Of a DNA stretch of 29,629 nucleotides, positions 22,927-29,629 are shown piece after piece. The translations under genes and the position numbers were made by a program. Position 1 is the stretch's first letter. Each line of letters starts with the position of its first letter. Source of the stretch: a virus; IMG/VR virus record IMGVR_UViG_3300042475_004079, positions 1 through 29,629 of that record; one strand, written 5' to 3'. Under the pieces are notes generated by a model that was not told where the DNA came from, ran no database searches, and saw only the letters and a program-made list of their open reading frames with translations.

Positions 22927-23322
22927 TTACAATTCAACTTCCTCATAAATTGCAGGATTTGATTTACCATAATTTCTCATGATGACACCAGCCTTGCTGT
23001 TTGCTTCGTTTTCAAACTCGCTGCCTGTCTCACCTGCATAACTATGTAGTACACCATCTTCGTTCTGTTTGTGGTGGACTAGTTCATGTCCCAATGTGCG
23101 TAGAACGTCAGCAAGATGACGTCCTGCGATGTTTAGATGAATAACTCTTTCACTTGGAGAGTAACCACCGAAACTCGTATTCTCTCTCGCTGTATCGCGA
23201 TTGTCAATAATTACGAGTTTTGGGAGTTCCGCAATACCTAAATTGTCTTTGCAGTAACCCATGAAGTCTTGAATGCTGCTATGGGTTTCTTGTTCCTTCA
23301 GGTATTCTCTGAATTTTTTCAT
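22927..23322 (-). CDS. Capsid-targeted HExxH metallopeptidase-like protein
   Basis: This 131-aa protein has the N-terminus MKKFREYLKEQETHS, which fits the T4 capsid-targeting pattern with Glu at residue 10. Residues 72-118 are a zincin core: LGHELVHHKQNEDG gives H79, E80 and H83, and GSEFENEANSKAGVIMRNYG gives a third Glu (104 or 106). This pairing is familiar from small putative peptidases in marine T4-like phages. It overlaps the upstream 216-aa zincin gene by 44 nt. A TATAAATA octamer lies about 124 nt upstream inside that gene, so late expression separate from the replication genes is possible. Substrate unknown. If packaged it could act in the head or after injection. Confidence 0.72.
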   Translation of the reverse strand: MKKFREYLKEQETHSSIQDFMGYCKDNLGIAELPKLVIIDNRDTARENTSFGGYSPSERVIHLNIAGRHLADVLRTLGHELVHHKQNEDGVLHSYAGETGSEFENEANSKAGVIMRNYGKSNPAIYEEVEL

Positions 23323-23929
23323 TTAGTTTATAAACCTTTTTCAAGAATCTTTTCCAGACTCTCGGATCTTGATTTCGGAAAGTCTTTCGATACATAAAGA
23401 TGGCTTCAGAATCTTGCCAGCCAATTTTATGCGCTGTTCGAAGTTTATTTATATCAATTCGTTCAGCCTGAGTTTCATAGGCATGAGCGTCGATTTCGTC
23501 TGGATTTCCATAATACATCGCCTTCATCTTATTCTGTTTCGGTCTAGGCTTGTATTCTTTTTGTAATAAAAGAGGTCGTTTTTGCTGTTGATGCTTATGG
23601 CGATACTCATGATGAATCGCGCGAATAATCTTTAATGCTAGGTTTTTGGCACTAACTTTAGTGAGATGAACCTTTTTCTGTCTTTTGGGAAAGTGTAATT
23701 CAATGTATATGTGTTCAGGGATGAAGTTAGATATCCTGCCACAATAATGTGCATTGACAATCACATTATGGTCTTTGAAATATTCGCCCTCAAATCGTTC
23801 GGAAGAGAAACAAACGATATTTCGTTTGAAGGCTGCGTTCAAAGATCGAATAATAGAAGGGACGTGTTTTTTGCCCACCCAATTTTCAGCGAGAGCATTT
23901 ACCTTCTTCTCTATCTTTTCAAGTTTCAT
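23279..23929 (-). CDS. Second HExxH metallopeptidase-like protein
   Basis: This 216-aa, very basic protein contains IIRAIHHEYRHKHQQQKR, an HExxH site at H107-E108-H111. Thirty-four residues later comes YYGNPDEIDAHAYETQAE with a candidate third ligand (E145). This is the zincin arrangement, with an insertion rich in Lys, Arg and Gln between the elements. It lacks the capsid tag of its downstream neighbour. The ATG overlaps the gp41 stop by one base (TAATG), so it is translated with the helicase. The 3' end overlaps the next gene by 44 nt. Function is unknown; a SprT- or WLM-like DNA-associated protease is one possibility but is not shown. Confidence 0.65.
   Translation of the reverse strand: MKLEKIEKKVNALAENWVGKKHVPSIIRSLNAAFKRNIVCFSSERFEGEYFKDHNVIVNAHYCGRISNFIPEHIYIELHFPKRQKKVHLTKVSAKNLALKIIRAIHHEYRHKHQQQKRPLLLQKEYKPRPKQNKMKAMYYGNPDEIDAHAYETQAERIDINKLRTAHKIGWQDSEAIFMYRKTFRNQDPRVWKRFLKKVYKLNEKIQRIPEGTRNP
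23446..23453 (-). promoter_or_regulatory. Perfect T4 late-promoter octamer inside the 216-aa gene
   Basis: TATAAATA on the minus strand lies about 124 nt before the capsid-tagged 131-aa gene. It sits in coding sequence where GAT ATA AAT AAA encodes D-I-N-K, so it may be chance. The distance is longer than for the other candidates. Confidence 0.35.
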
Positions 23930-25305
23930 TACACTTTCAGATTCTTGAATTTATCTGTACTCTTACCGCGATCAAAGACTGGCTTTGATTCGGCTTCTTG
24001 CATCACAGCGTCTTGTGCCTTCTGTTCAAGATCATAGAGTTTCATCTTGGCTCTATCGACTCCGATCGTAAATCGTTTATGGAGGTTGGGATCGTTATAA
24101 CGATTCTTGAGTTGCTTGACGAGTAACTGATTAAGTTGCTGCAACTCTTCAGTGCTAACAAGAGCAAACATAAAGTCAGCAGTCGCAGGTAGACCGAACG
24201 ATTCAGAAGTATCTTCCAGTCCAGGGTCAGAGTTGCTAAAGCCAGATCGAGTTGTCTGAGTAGCCGACACAATCGGTACGTTATTCTCCACCGCCAAGCC
24301 GCGAAGTTCTTCTGCAATCGCTTTGATGTAGGTGTAAGAATTAACATTGGCACCAGGTTTGATTCTAGCAGACGCACAAATATTTAGATAGTCGATGAAG
24401 ATAATATCTGGTCGGAAATTCTTCTTGAGAGATAGATCGTTGATCAATGCGCGGAAGTGAGCAGGATTGGCAGAGGCAGTTGGATATTCCTTAATGATCA
24501 ACTTGCCTTTGATACGTTCTTTAATCTTACCCATGCGTTTCTCATACATGTCCTTTGGCATGTTCATAAGATCTTCCAATGTCACATTGAGAAGATTCGC
24601 ATCAATACGTTCAGCAATCTTCTCTTCACTCATTTCTAGAGTAATGTAGAGAACGTTGTAGTTTTGAGCCAAGCAACCAGCAGCAACATGGCACATAAAC
24701 AGAGACTTGCCGACGCCAGTACCTGCAAGAGCAATGTTAAGGGTCTTTTGCGGAAGTCCACCTTTAGTGATCTTGTTGAAATACTCAAGATCGAAGGGGA
24801 TTCGTTTTTCGATACGATGATAGAAATCGTAGCGATCAGCGTAACCATCCAAAAAGTCGTGACCAATATGAGGATCGAAACTAACCCCCAAAGCATCAGA
24901 CAAGAGAGTAGGAATGCTTCCTTTACCACGGTTCGGGTCTTTACCGTCAAGAATCTGAATGGAATCCATGATAGCATTGTACACAGCCTTTTCTTGACAG
25001 AACTTTTCAGTTGTATCAAGAAGCCATTCGAGTTTCTGTTCTGATTTGTCATTGGAAACTTCCTTCAGGAGTTCTAATGACTTATTTAACTCACCCTCTG
25101 TGAGTTTGGTAGATTCTTTAAGACTGATTTCCAGTGCTGCTGTCGGCGGCAGACTGTTGTACTTCAGAATGAACTTTTTTATTTCTTCGAACAGTTTTCT
25201 TTCGTGGCTTTCGCTCAGGTACTCGTTCTTCAGAAACGGTAGAGACTTCCTCATGAATGGCTCGTTCCGAATCAGATTTGAGAGAATCAGTGTTTCCGTT
25301 TTCAT
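23929..25305 (-). CDS. 41: Replicative DNA helicase, gp41 family (DnaB-like)
   Basis: This 458-aa hexameric 5'-3' helicase acts at the phage fork. The N-terminal domain lines up with T4 gp41 (ETLILSNLIRNEPF with T4 EIILSHLIFDQAY; YNSLPPTAALEISL with YHSVPSINALNVAL). The ATPase core shows ALAGTGVGKSLFM (Walker A), VLYITLEMSEEKIAERID, LIIKEYPT, DIIFIDYLNIC (Walker B) and NSYTYIKAIAEELRGLA. SESFGLPATADFMFALVSTEEL follows. Length is like T4 gp41 (475). The ATG at 25305 has AAGGATTC upstream, supporting a start well inside the previous gene (188-nt overlap). No gp61 primase is present in this window. Confidence 0.95.
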   Translation of the reverse strand: MKTETLILSNLIRNEPFMRKSLPFLKNEYLSESHERKLFEEIKKFILKYNSLPPTAALEISLKESTKLTEGELNKSLELLKEVSNDKSEQKLEWLLDTTEKFCQEKAVYNAIMDSIQILDGKDPNRGKGSIPTLLSDALGVSFDPHIGHDFLDGYADRYDFYHRIEKRIPFDLEYFNKITKGGLPQKTLNIALAGTGVGKSLFMCHVAAGCLAQNYNVLYITLEMSEEKIAERIDANLLNVTLEDLMNMPKDMYEKRMGKIKERIKGKLIIKEYPTASANPAHFRALINDLSLKKNFRPDIIFIDYLNICASARIKPGANVNSYTYIKAIAEELRGLAVENNVPIVSATQTTRSGFSNSDPGLEDTSESFGLPATADFMFALVSTEELQQLNQLLVKQLKNRYNDPNLHKRFTIGVDRAKMKLYDLEQKAQDAVMQEAESKPVFDRGKSTDKFKNLKV

Positions 25306-25621
25306 TTGAATCCTTGATAGCGTTTTCGATTGAACTATGAATTATATTACGAAAGATGTCACCAGTAAAGTTTTTAAATCGCTTTGATTCAACATCACAA
25401 AGATTTGGATTTGCAATCACATTGAAGTCATACGACATCTGGTTATCTGTAACCATTTGTAGATTGGAATACTCTGCAATAACACCAGGAAACTTTTTAA
25501 GAATCCTGATAGTTACTGCATTTGTATTGCTCATGTCAAACATGAACTCATAGTGCTCGTCGACTTTGATAGCCTTTTTTGAATACCAAAATCTTAGACT
25601 AGCAATCAAATCATCAAGCAT
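25118..25621 (-). CDS. gp40-position protein between uvsX and gp41
   Basis: This 167-aa protein has a helical, compact N-terminal part (about 1-105; MLDDLIASLRFWYSKKAIKV, EFMFDMSNTNAVTIRIL, SYDFNVIANPNLCD). The tail is low complexity and basic (VPERKPRKKTVRRNKKVH). It sits where T4 has gene 40, the head-vertex assembly chaperone, so it may be the positional equivalent. I cannot confirm homology. An ATG 15 nt earlier is open, but the ATG at 25621 has GGAG 6 nt upstream. The final ~62 codons overlap the well-supported start of gp41 in another frame, an unusually long overlap of two apparently real genes. Confidence 0.65.
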   Translation of the reverse strand: MLDDLIASLRFWYSKKAIKVDEHYEFMFDMSNTNAVTIRILKKFPGVIAEYSNLQMVTDNQMSYDFNVIANPNLCDVESKRFKNFTGDIFRNIIHSSIENAIKDSNENGNTDSLKSDSERAIHEEVSTVSEERVPERKPRKKTVRRNKKVHSEVQQSAADSSTGNQS

Positions 25622-26666
25622 CTTCTTCTCCAGCATCTGCCATCAGAGTAGAAACTGCTGAACTGAATTGATAGTTTTCGCGAATCCATTCTTTGAATGT
25701 GGCGTCGCCAAGAATGCTATCCCAGAATTCAGGACACTCAGTGTCAGCAATGCGCCACTTCTTGGCTTCAACTTCGCCAGTAGCAGTGTTCACCTTTGCA
25801 TACCAACCAACGTTTGGCTTGGTTACATGACCCGACTCAAGTGCCATATCCAAAAGACCGCTGTACTTGCTAATGCCACCATCGAAACGAACAGTGACAG
25901 GGATACGAGCTTTTTCACGAACATAACGAGATTTCTCCACGTTGATGATGAAGTTGTATCCAATCAATTCAGTGCCATCTTTTTCTTGCTGACGACCGAG
26001 GATGTAGATATTATCTGCAGAATAGTAAGAGCCTGTGCCACCACCGACGATGTCCTTTGGATACAAACCAATTTCCTTATAAGTGTGGTTTACAACCACC
26101 ATTGGAATATCCTTTAGAGTGAGATGTGGTGTTACCATGCGAAACAGAGACTTGATTTGCTTGGCACGAGTCATGTCACCGACAGACTTTTGCTCAAGTG
26201 CATCTTCAACTTCTTTCTTCGAAGCAAGGTTGCCAATTGAATCAACTACAACCATCACGCGATCACCACGTTCGATGTTTTGCAACTGATTCATGATATC
26301 AAACTTCAACTGCTCAACATCAGTCACAGGCGTGTGAACAACACGATCCGTATCAATGCCGAAAGAAGTGAAATAGTTTTGTGGCGTACCAAACTCAGAA
26401 TCATAGAACAGGACAACTGATTCAGGATACTTATCTTGATATGCTTTTGCCATCAAAAGACTGAATGCAGTCTTGAAGTGCTTCGACGGACCAGCCCACA
26501 TCGTGAGTCCAGGAGTAAAGCCACCATCAAGATCGCCAGAGAATGCAACATTGACAACAGGAATGCTGGTCTGAACCATATCCTTTGCTGCAAAGAACTT
26601 GGACTTTGCGAGGATCGCAGTATCAGCAATTGTAGAATTTTTCTTTAACTTATCAAGTAGACTCAT
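25614..26666 (-). CDS. uvsX: RecA-like recombinase UvsX
   Basis: This 350-aa strand-exchange protein for recombination-dependent replication has Walker A GPSKHFKT (59-66, matching the T4 form GPSKSFKS). VVLFYDSEFGTP (85-95), MVVVDSIGNLASKKEVEDAL (Walker B at about 137-146), MVVVNHTYKE and DIVGGGTGSYYSADNIYILGRQQ follow, all in UvsX order. It is slightly shorter than T4 UvsX (391). An upstream in-frame ATG (26723) would add a 19-residue unrelated leader. The ATG at 26666 has GGAG about 10 nt upstream and begins MSLLDKLKK. A sigma70-like promoter precedes it. Confidence 0.95.
   Translation of the reverse strand: MSLLDKLKKNSTIADTAILAKSKFFAAKDMVQTSIPVVNVAFSGDLDGGFTPGLTMWAGPSKHFKTAFSLLMAKAYQDKYPESVVLFYDSEFGTPQNYFTSFGIDTDRVVHTPVTDVEQLKFDIMNQLQNIERGDRVMVVVDSIGNLASKKEVEDALEQKSVGDMTRAKQIKSLFRMVTPHLTLKDIPMVVVNHTYKEIGLYPKDIVGGGTGSYYSADNIYILGRQQEKDGTELIGYNFIINVEKSRYVREKARIPVTVRFDGGISKYSGLLDMALESGHVTKPNVGWYAKVNTATGEVEAKKWRIADTECPEFWDSILGDATFKEWIRENYQFSSAVSTLMADAGEEDA
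25628..25631 (-). promoter_or_regulatory. Ribosome binding site for the gp40-position gene
   Basis: GGAG on the minus strand at the end of uvsX, 6 nt before the ATG at 25621. It lies inside the codons that the upstream ATG (25636) would use, favouring the 167-aa form. Confidence 0.6.
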
Positions 26667-26694
26667 TTGTATTTCTCCATATGAAGATTTGTAT

Positions 26695-26723
26695 ATTATA
26701 TCGCGGTTTAAGCAAAAAAGCAA
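26695..26723 (-). promoter_or_regulatory. Sigma70-like promoter before uvsX
   Basis: TTGCTT, a 17-nt spacer and TATAAT occur on the minus strand in and just before the 41-nt gap between gp43 and uvsX. The -10 box is perfect while the -35 box matches three of six. It lies 30 nt before the uvsX ATG and would allow uvsX-gp40-gp41 to be expressed early, apart from gp43. Confidence 0.55.
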
Positions 26724-29248
26724 TCCAGAGATTCGACTTTCTCAGAGTGCCAATTAATCGAAGAAAGAATAATATCAAGAGGTTCTAAGAATGACTTTGC
26801 AAATTGTACATCATAATCAATAAATTGTTGAGCATCAAATTGCTTTGGTAACTCAGAGAGGAATGCAAGAGTGTTATTGTTGAACGTATTTGGTTGTTTC
26901 AGATAGATGAACTTAATCTTTTCGCCCTCTTGAATCAATTGATAGCGTTTGGTCAATTTCATCTCTCGCAAATAATGATTGAACACCAATGCACCTTTCA
27001 CGTGAATCGGCGTGCCCTTTTTGAAGATACTAGCAGGATCAGCATACTCAGTCAGCCCATTCACGCTTCTTGGAAACGCAATCGCATCAATCGGAAGCGT
27101 TTTGAATTCTGTTCTGAATTCTTCAATGAACTTGTGAAGATCATCTTGAGTTTTGTTCATGATGATACTGATGGCTTCTTTAATCTTAACGCGACACGCA
27201 CCTGGAGTTGAAGACTTGACAGCCTCGAGACCCATGATCTTCAGTTTAGGTTTGGCATATACAACACCTTCACTATCATGCACATTAAGAATATATCGCT
27301 TCTTCGCAGTCCAGATTGCCTTGTCAGCCAATGACTCGCGCTTCATTTCCATACGCTGCTGGAATGCATTAACATGGTCAGCGAGTTCTTGATACGATTT
27401 ATCAATGAATGGCTGGAACTTCTGTTCACAAACCTTATCCATGAACTTGATCACTTTTTTAGTGTCACTTACATCTGGATAAAGTTTCTGTACAAGCGGA
27501 CCCATGTTCAGATAAATCGAATCTGTGTCAGAGGCAATTACATAATCAACATCCTCTGTCTTGAGAAGTTCATTCATATATTCGTTGATTCGTTTCTCAA
27601 TCCAACGAATAGACAACTGACCTGCTGTCGTGATTCCTTCAGCGATGCGAATATCAAAGAAGCGGAAGTATTGATTACCTAGTGCACCGTAAGCAGAGTT
27701 CAGAGTAACCTTCTTTGCTAACTGGAGATTATTATATCGAGCAACTTGCTTCTCAAGATACTCAACTTGATTTTTATCTTCAAGAACAGTTTCGATTTTC
27801 TTTTTGGCTTCTAGTGCCAACTTCTTATATCGTGTACGGTCTTTGTACATGCTATCCATAATCTCAGGAAGCACACCTTGTTTCTTCACGTTGAAGAACT
27901 GGCAGTTTGGTGTCAGTGTAACACCAACATTCTTGAGGTAATCCAATCGAACTTGACGATTGAGCATGCTGTCAACGTTCACTTTGTTTTCGCGAACTGT
28001 ATTGCGCATCTCAATTGAGTAATTGCTTGGCTGAACAAGTGTCTCCATTGAGATGTTATACTGCATGATCAAGTGAGGATACAGGCTGTTCAAGTCAAAC
28101 GAAACAACCCATTCATGCATTCCGCATATTGGATCCTTGACATATGCACCTTCGTATTGAGTTTTCTTTTCGCCCATCTTCATCTGTGGGATTACAATCT
28201 TTTTCTTCATCAAGTGATTGTATACAATCGAGTCCCACATGCGCACCTGAGTGAACACATCGTCATAGTTTACTTTGTTGTCGTAAGCAAGAGTCAAAGC
28301 CAACTCAATCAACTTCATCTTATCTTCGAGTTTTTCAACAAGTTCTACGTCCTTGATGTTATACTCAATGAACTTTTGGTAGTCGTATTTGTAGAGTTGA
28401 TGCAGAGTTTCGAACTCAGAGTAATCTAATTTCTTTTCACCCAACTCAACGTGAGCAATATGATCAAGGCGATAAGACTCTTGCTGCGAGTAAGTAAACT
28501 TGCGATAGAGTTCAATATAATCAAGTGTAGCAATACCATCAAGATCAAACACTTGATGTTCGCGGTTCATTACAAATGCCTCGCGCTCGGACAAACGATT
28601 CCATGGCGAGAGTTTCTTTGCCTCATCCTCGCCAAACAGTTTGGTGATACGATTTACGAGATAAGGTATATCGAAGAACTTGATGTTCCATCCTGAAATA
28701 ACATCGGGGTAGAATCTTGTCCAGAGGTCCATGAATCGCTTGATGAGGTCGAACTCGTCACGGCATTTAGCGTAATGAACATCGTCACGATGCTTGCTAT
28801 AATCGCCGACACCAAACACAAAATAATTACCTTTGATCTTGAGTGTGATAGCGGTGATTTGTTCTGCAGCATCTCTTGGTTCTGGAAATCCATTTTCGGA
28901 TCCAACTTCAATATCAAGATAGGCAGTAAGAATTTTACTAGCATCCCAAAGAATATCGTCAGGATACTCATCAGCAATATAAGCGTACTCATACCGATTA
29001 TTGCCAAAAACAGGAAAATTGTCGACACCTTTATACCTCTCAAGAAATTCGCGACACTCAGAAATTGTTCCTGGCTGGATAGGTTTTACGCATTCACCTG
29101 CCAGTGTGGTGAATTCAGATTGTTCTTGTGACAAAAGAAAAAAGGTCGGGCGATACTCAACTTTTCGCCTGACCCTCTTTCCATTCTCGACACCTCGCAG
29201 TAGGATGAACTTTCCAGAGACTGCGACGTTCGTGTAAAAATCGGACAT
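26708..29248 (-). CDS. 43: Family B DNA polymerase gp43
   Basis: This 846-aa replicative polymerase has 3'-5' proofreading. Exonuclease motifs are YLDIEVGSE (D112, E114), ISGWNIKFFDIPYL (184-197) and YNIKDVELV (D300). Polymerase motifs are FDLNSLYPHLI (motif A, D385), KKVTLNSAYGALG (motif B, 512-524) and ASDTDSIY (motif C, D574 and D576). The C-terminal SLDCFFA resembles the sliding-clamp-binding tail of T4 gp43. Length is close to T4 (898). It lies 1 nt after a small conserved gene and before uvsX. No inteins or splits are seen. Confidence 0.97.
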   Translation of the reverse strand: MSDFYTNVAVSGKFILLRGVENGKRVRRKVEYRPTFFLLSQEQSEFTTLAGECVKPIQPGTISECREFLERYKGVDNFPVFGNNRYEYAYIADEYPDDILWDASKILTAYLDIEVGSENGFPEPRDAAEQITAITLKIKGNYFVFGVGDYSKHRDDVHYAKCRDEFDLIKRFMDLWTRFYPDVISGWNIKFFDIPYLVNRITKLFGEDEAKKLSPWNRLSEREAFVMNREHQVFDLDGIATLDYIELYRKFTYSQQESYRLDHIAHVELGEKKLDYSEFETLHQLYKYDYQKFIEYNIKDVELVEKLEDKMKLIELALTLAYDNKVNYDDVFTQVRMWDSIVYNHLMKKKIVIPQMKMGEKKTQYEGAYVKDPICGMHEWVVSFDLNSLYPHLIMQYNISMETLVQPSNYSIEMRNTVRENKVNVDSMLNRQVRLDYLKNVGVTLTPNCQFFNVKKQGVLPEIMDSMYKDRTRYKKLALEAKKKIETVLEDKNQVEYLEKQVARYNNLQLAKKVTLNSAYGALGNQYFRFFDIRIAEGITTAGQLSIRWIEKRINEYMNELLKTEDVDYVIASDTDSIYLNMGPLVQKLYPDVSDTKKVIKFMDKVCEQKFQPFIDKSYQELADHVNAFQQRMEMKRESLADKAIWTAKKRYILNVHDSEGVVYAKPKLKIMGLEAVKSSTPGACRVKIKEAISIIMNKTQDDLHKFIEEFRTEFKTLPIDAIAFPRSVNGLTEYADPASIFKKGTPIHVKGALVFNHYLREMKLTKRYQLIQEGEKIKFIYLKQPNTFNNNTLAFLSELPKQFDAQQFIDYDVQFAKSFLEPLDIILSSINWHSEKVESLDCFFA

Positions 29249-29249
29249 G

Positions 29250-29549
29250 TTACCCCGTAATCAATTGCTTTGGAGGCACCACAATTCCTGCCCCGAAGAT
29301 CTGATTATACCCGTTTTTCACTTCATCGGCAACATTTGCAATACAAATGATCTTGTTTCTGTCAACAGTGAACGGACCATCTGCTGCATGCATCCAAGGC
29401 ATGAAGCCAAGTGCTGCGCCACCAGTATTCTGTGAACGCTGTAGTACTGAAGCAACTGGATTCTTGAATGTTACAGAAGAATCATTTTCATCTGTAATTT
29501 CGACTACTAATTCCTCGCCACTTACGAGTTTGAGTGCTTTGATTGTCAT
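29250..29549 (-). CDS. Small Sm-like candidate protein conserved beside gp43
   Basis: This 99-aa protein begins MTIKALKLVSGEELVVEITD, typical of an Sm-fold strand pair. It continues FKNPVASVLQRS, LGFMPWMHAADGPFTVDRNKIICIA and NGYNQIFGAGIVVPPK, a pattern that I remember from marine T4-like genomes near the polymerase. The fold suggests a possible RNA-binding or oligomeric role, but no function is known to me. The ATG at 29549 follows AAGGTG. Its stop is 1 nt from the gp43 start. Confidence 0.65.
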   Translation of the reverse strand: MTIKALKLVSGEELVVEITDENDSSVTFKNPVASVLQRSQNTGGAALGFMPWMHAADGPFTVDRNKIICIANVADEVKNGYNQIFGAGIVVPPKQLITG

Positions 29550-29629
29550 TTGTGTTCACCTTCTTGTATTTGTCAAATAAACCTTTTTGCTTATGATTTT
29601 GTTTTTCACCATTTAAATAAAGAACATCG
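29488..29629 (-). CDS. C-terminal fragment of an unidentified upstream gene (5' end outside window)
   Basis: An open frame enters at the window edge (LYLNGEKQNHKQKGLFDKYK and then Asn/Thr/Arg-rich residues) and stops at TGA 29490-29488. It overlaps the start of the Sm-like gene by about 60 nt. Its first 25 residues look like real protein and there is no other explanation for this stretch. The overlap part may just be an out-of-frame run. Identity unknown. Confidence 0.35.
   Translation of the reverse strand, partial: DVLYLNGEKQNHKQKGLFDKYKKVNTNDNQSTQTRKWRGISSRNYR

Noticed and set aside
24381-24387. CTAAATA inside gp41
   Set aside because: No gene starts within the next 400 nt on this strand; it encodes part of the Walker B DYLNIC sequence.
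29569-29574. TTGACA-like -35 box upstream of the Sm-like gene
   Set aside because: No TATAAT-like box lies 16-18 nt downstream before the ribosome site.

Overview
This window looks like a segment of a T4-like myovirus (Straboviridae/Kyanoviridae-type) genome from a Gram-negative, probably aquatic host. The evidence is a set of T4 core replication proteins recognisable by motif: family B DNA polymerase gp43, UvsX recombinase and gp41 helicase. With them are small proteins of kinds I associate with marine T4-like phages, a T4-style tail fibre and a GH19-type endolysin. Every supported gene is on the minus strand. Genes are packed with 1-26 nt overlaps (ATGA, TAATG) or very short gaps. I see no tRNA, rRNA, insertion sequence, integrase or CRISPR array, and no gene-free stretch longer than about 80 nt.

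Reading in the direction of transcription, from high to low coordinates, there are four blocks. (1) 29629-23929 is replication and recombination: the end of an unidentified gene, a small conserved protein, gp43, a sigma70-like promoter, uvsX, a gp40-position protein and gp41. The last two overlap by 188 nt. (2) 23929-18913 holds two small HExxH metallopeptidase-like proteins and then a four-gene nucleotide-sugar operon: rmlB, rmlA, an Fe-S 3-dehydratase of the RfbH/E1 type and an SDR reductase/epimerase. It could make a 3,6-dideoxyhexose-type sugar, presumably for a surface glycan. (3) 18877-3725 is a long run of large, modular, low-complexity proteins that look like late virion or internal-head proteins. 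They include a nucleic-acid-ligase-like protein, a lysozyme-like protein, a nucleotidyltransferase/P-loop kinase fusion, a 765-residue multidomain protein with an embedded zinc protease, a histone-H1-like Lys/Ala/Pro protein and a Pro-rich protein. (4) 3711-1 is a lysis cassette (lipoprotein, holin candidate, two-domain endolysin), then a beta-rich virion protein and a collagen-repeat tail fibre that runs off the window.

The most interesting signal is a possible encapsidated-effector system. Four proteins of unrelated fold (448, 376, 161 and 131 aa) begin with a ~10-residue peptide matching the capsid-targeting sequence of T4 internal proteins, M..[FY]..[FY][IL].E, with the Glu at residue 10 in three of them. 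In T4 this tag sends proteins into the prohead and is removed by protease gp21. Here the tagged proteins include a ligase-like enzyme, a nuclease-like protein and a metallopeptidase. The large untagged late proteins contain many gp21-like [ILM]xE/[AGS] sites and share short unexplained motifs. The only two intergenic gaps over 30 nt in the late block both carry the same CTAAATA late-promoter-like heptamer. Functional names rest on motifs read by eye; no database search was possible.
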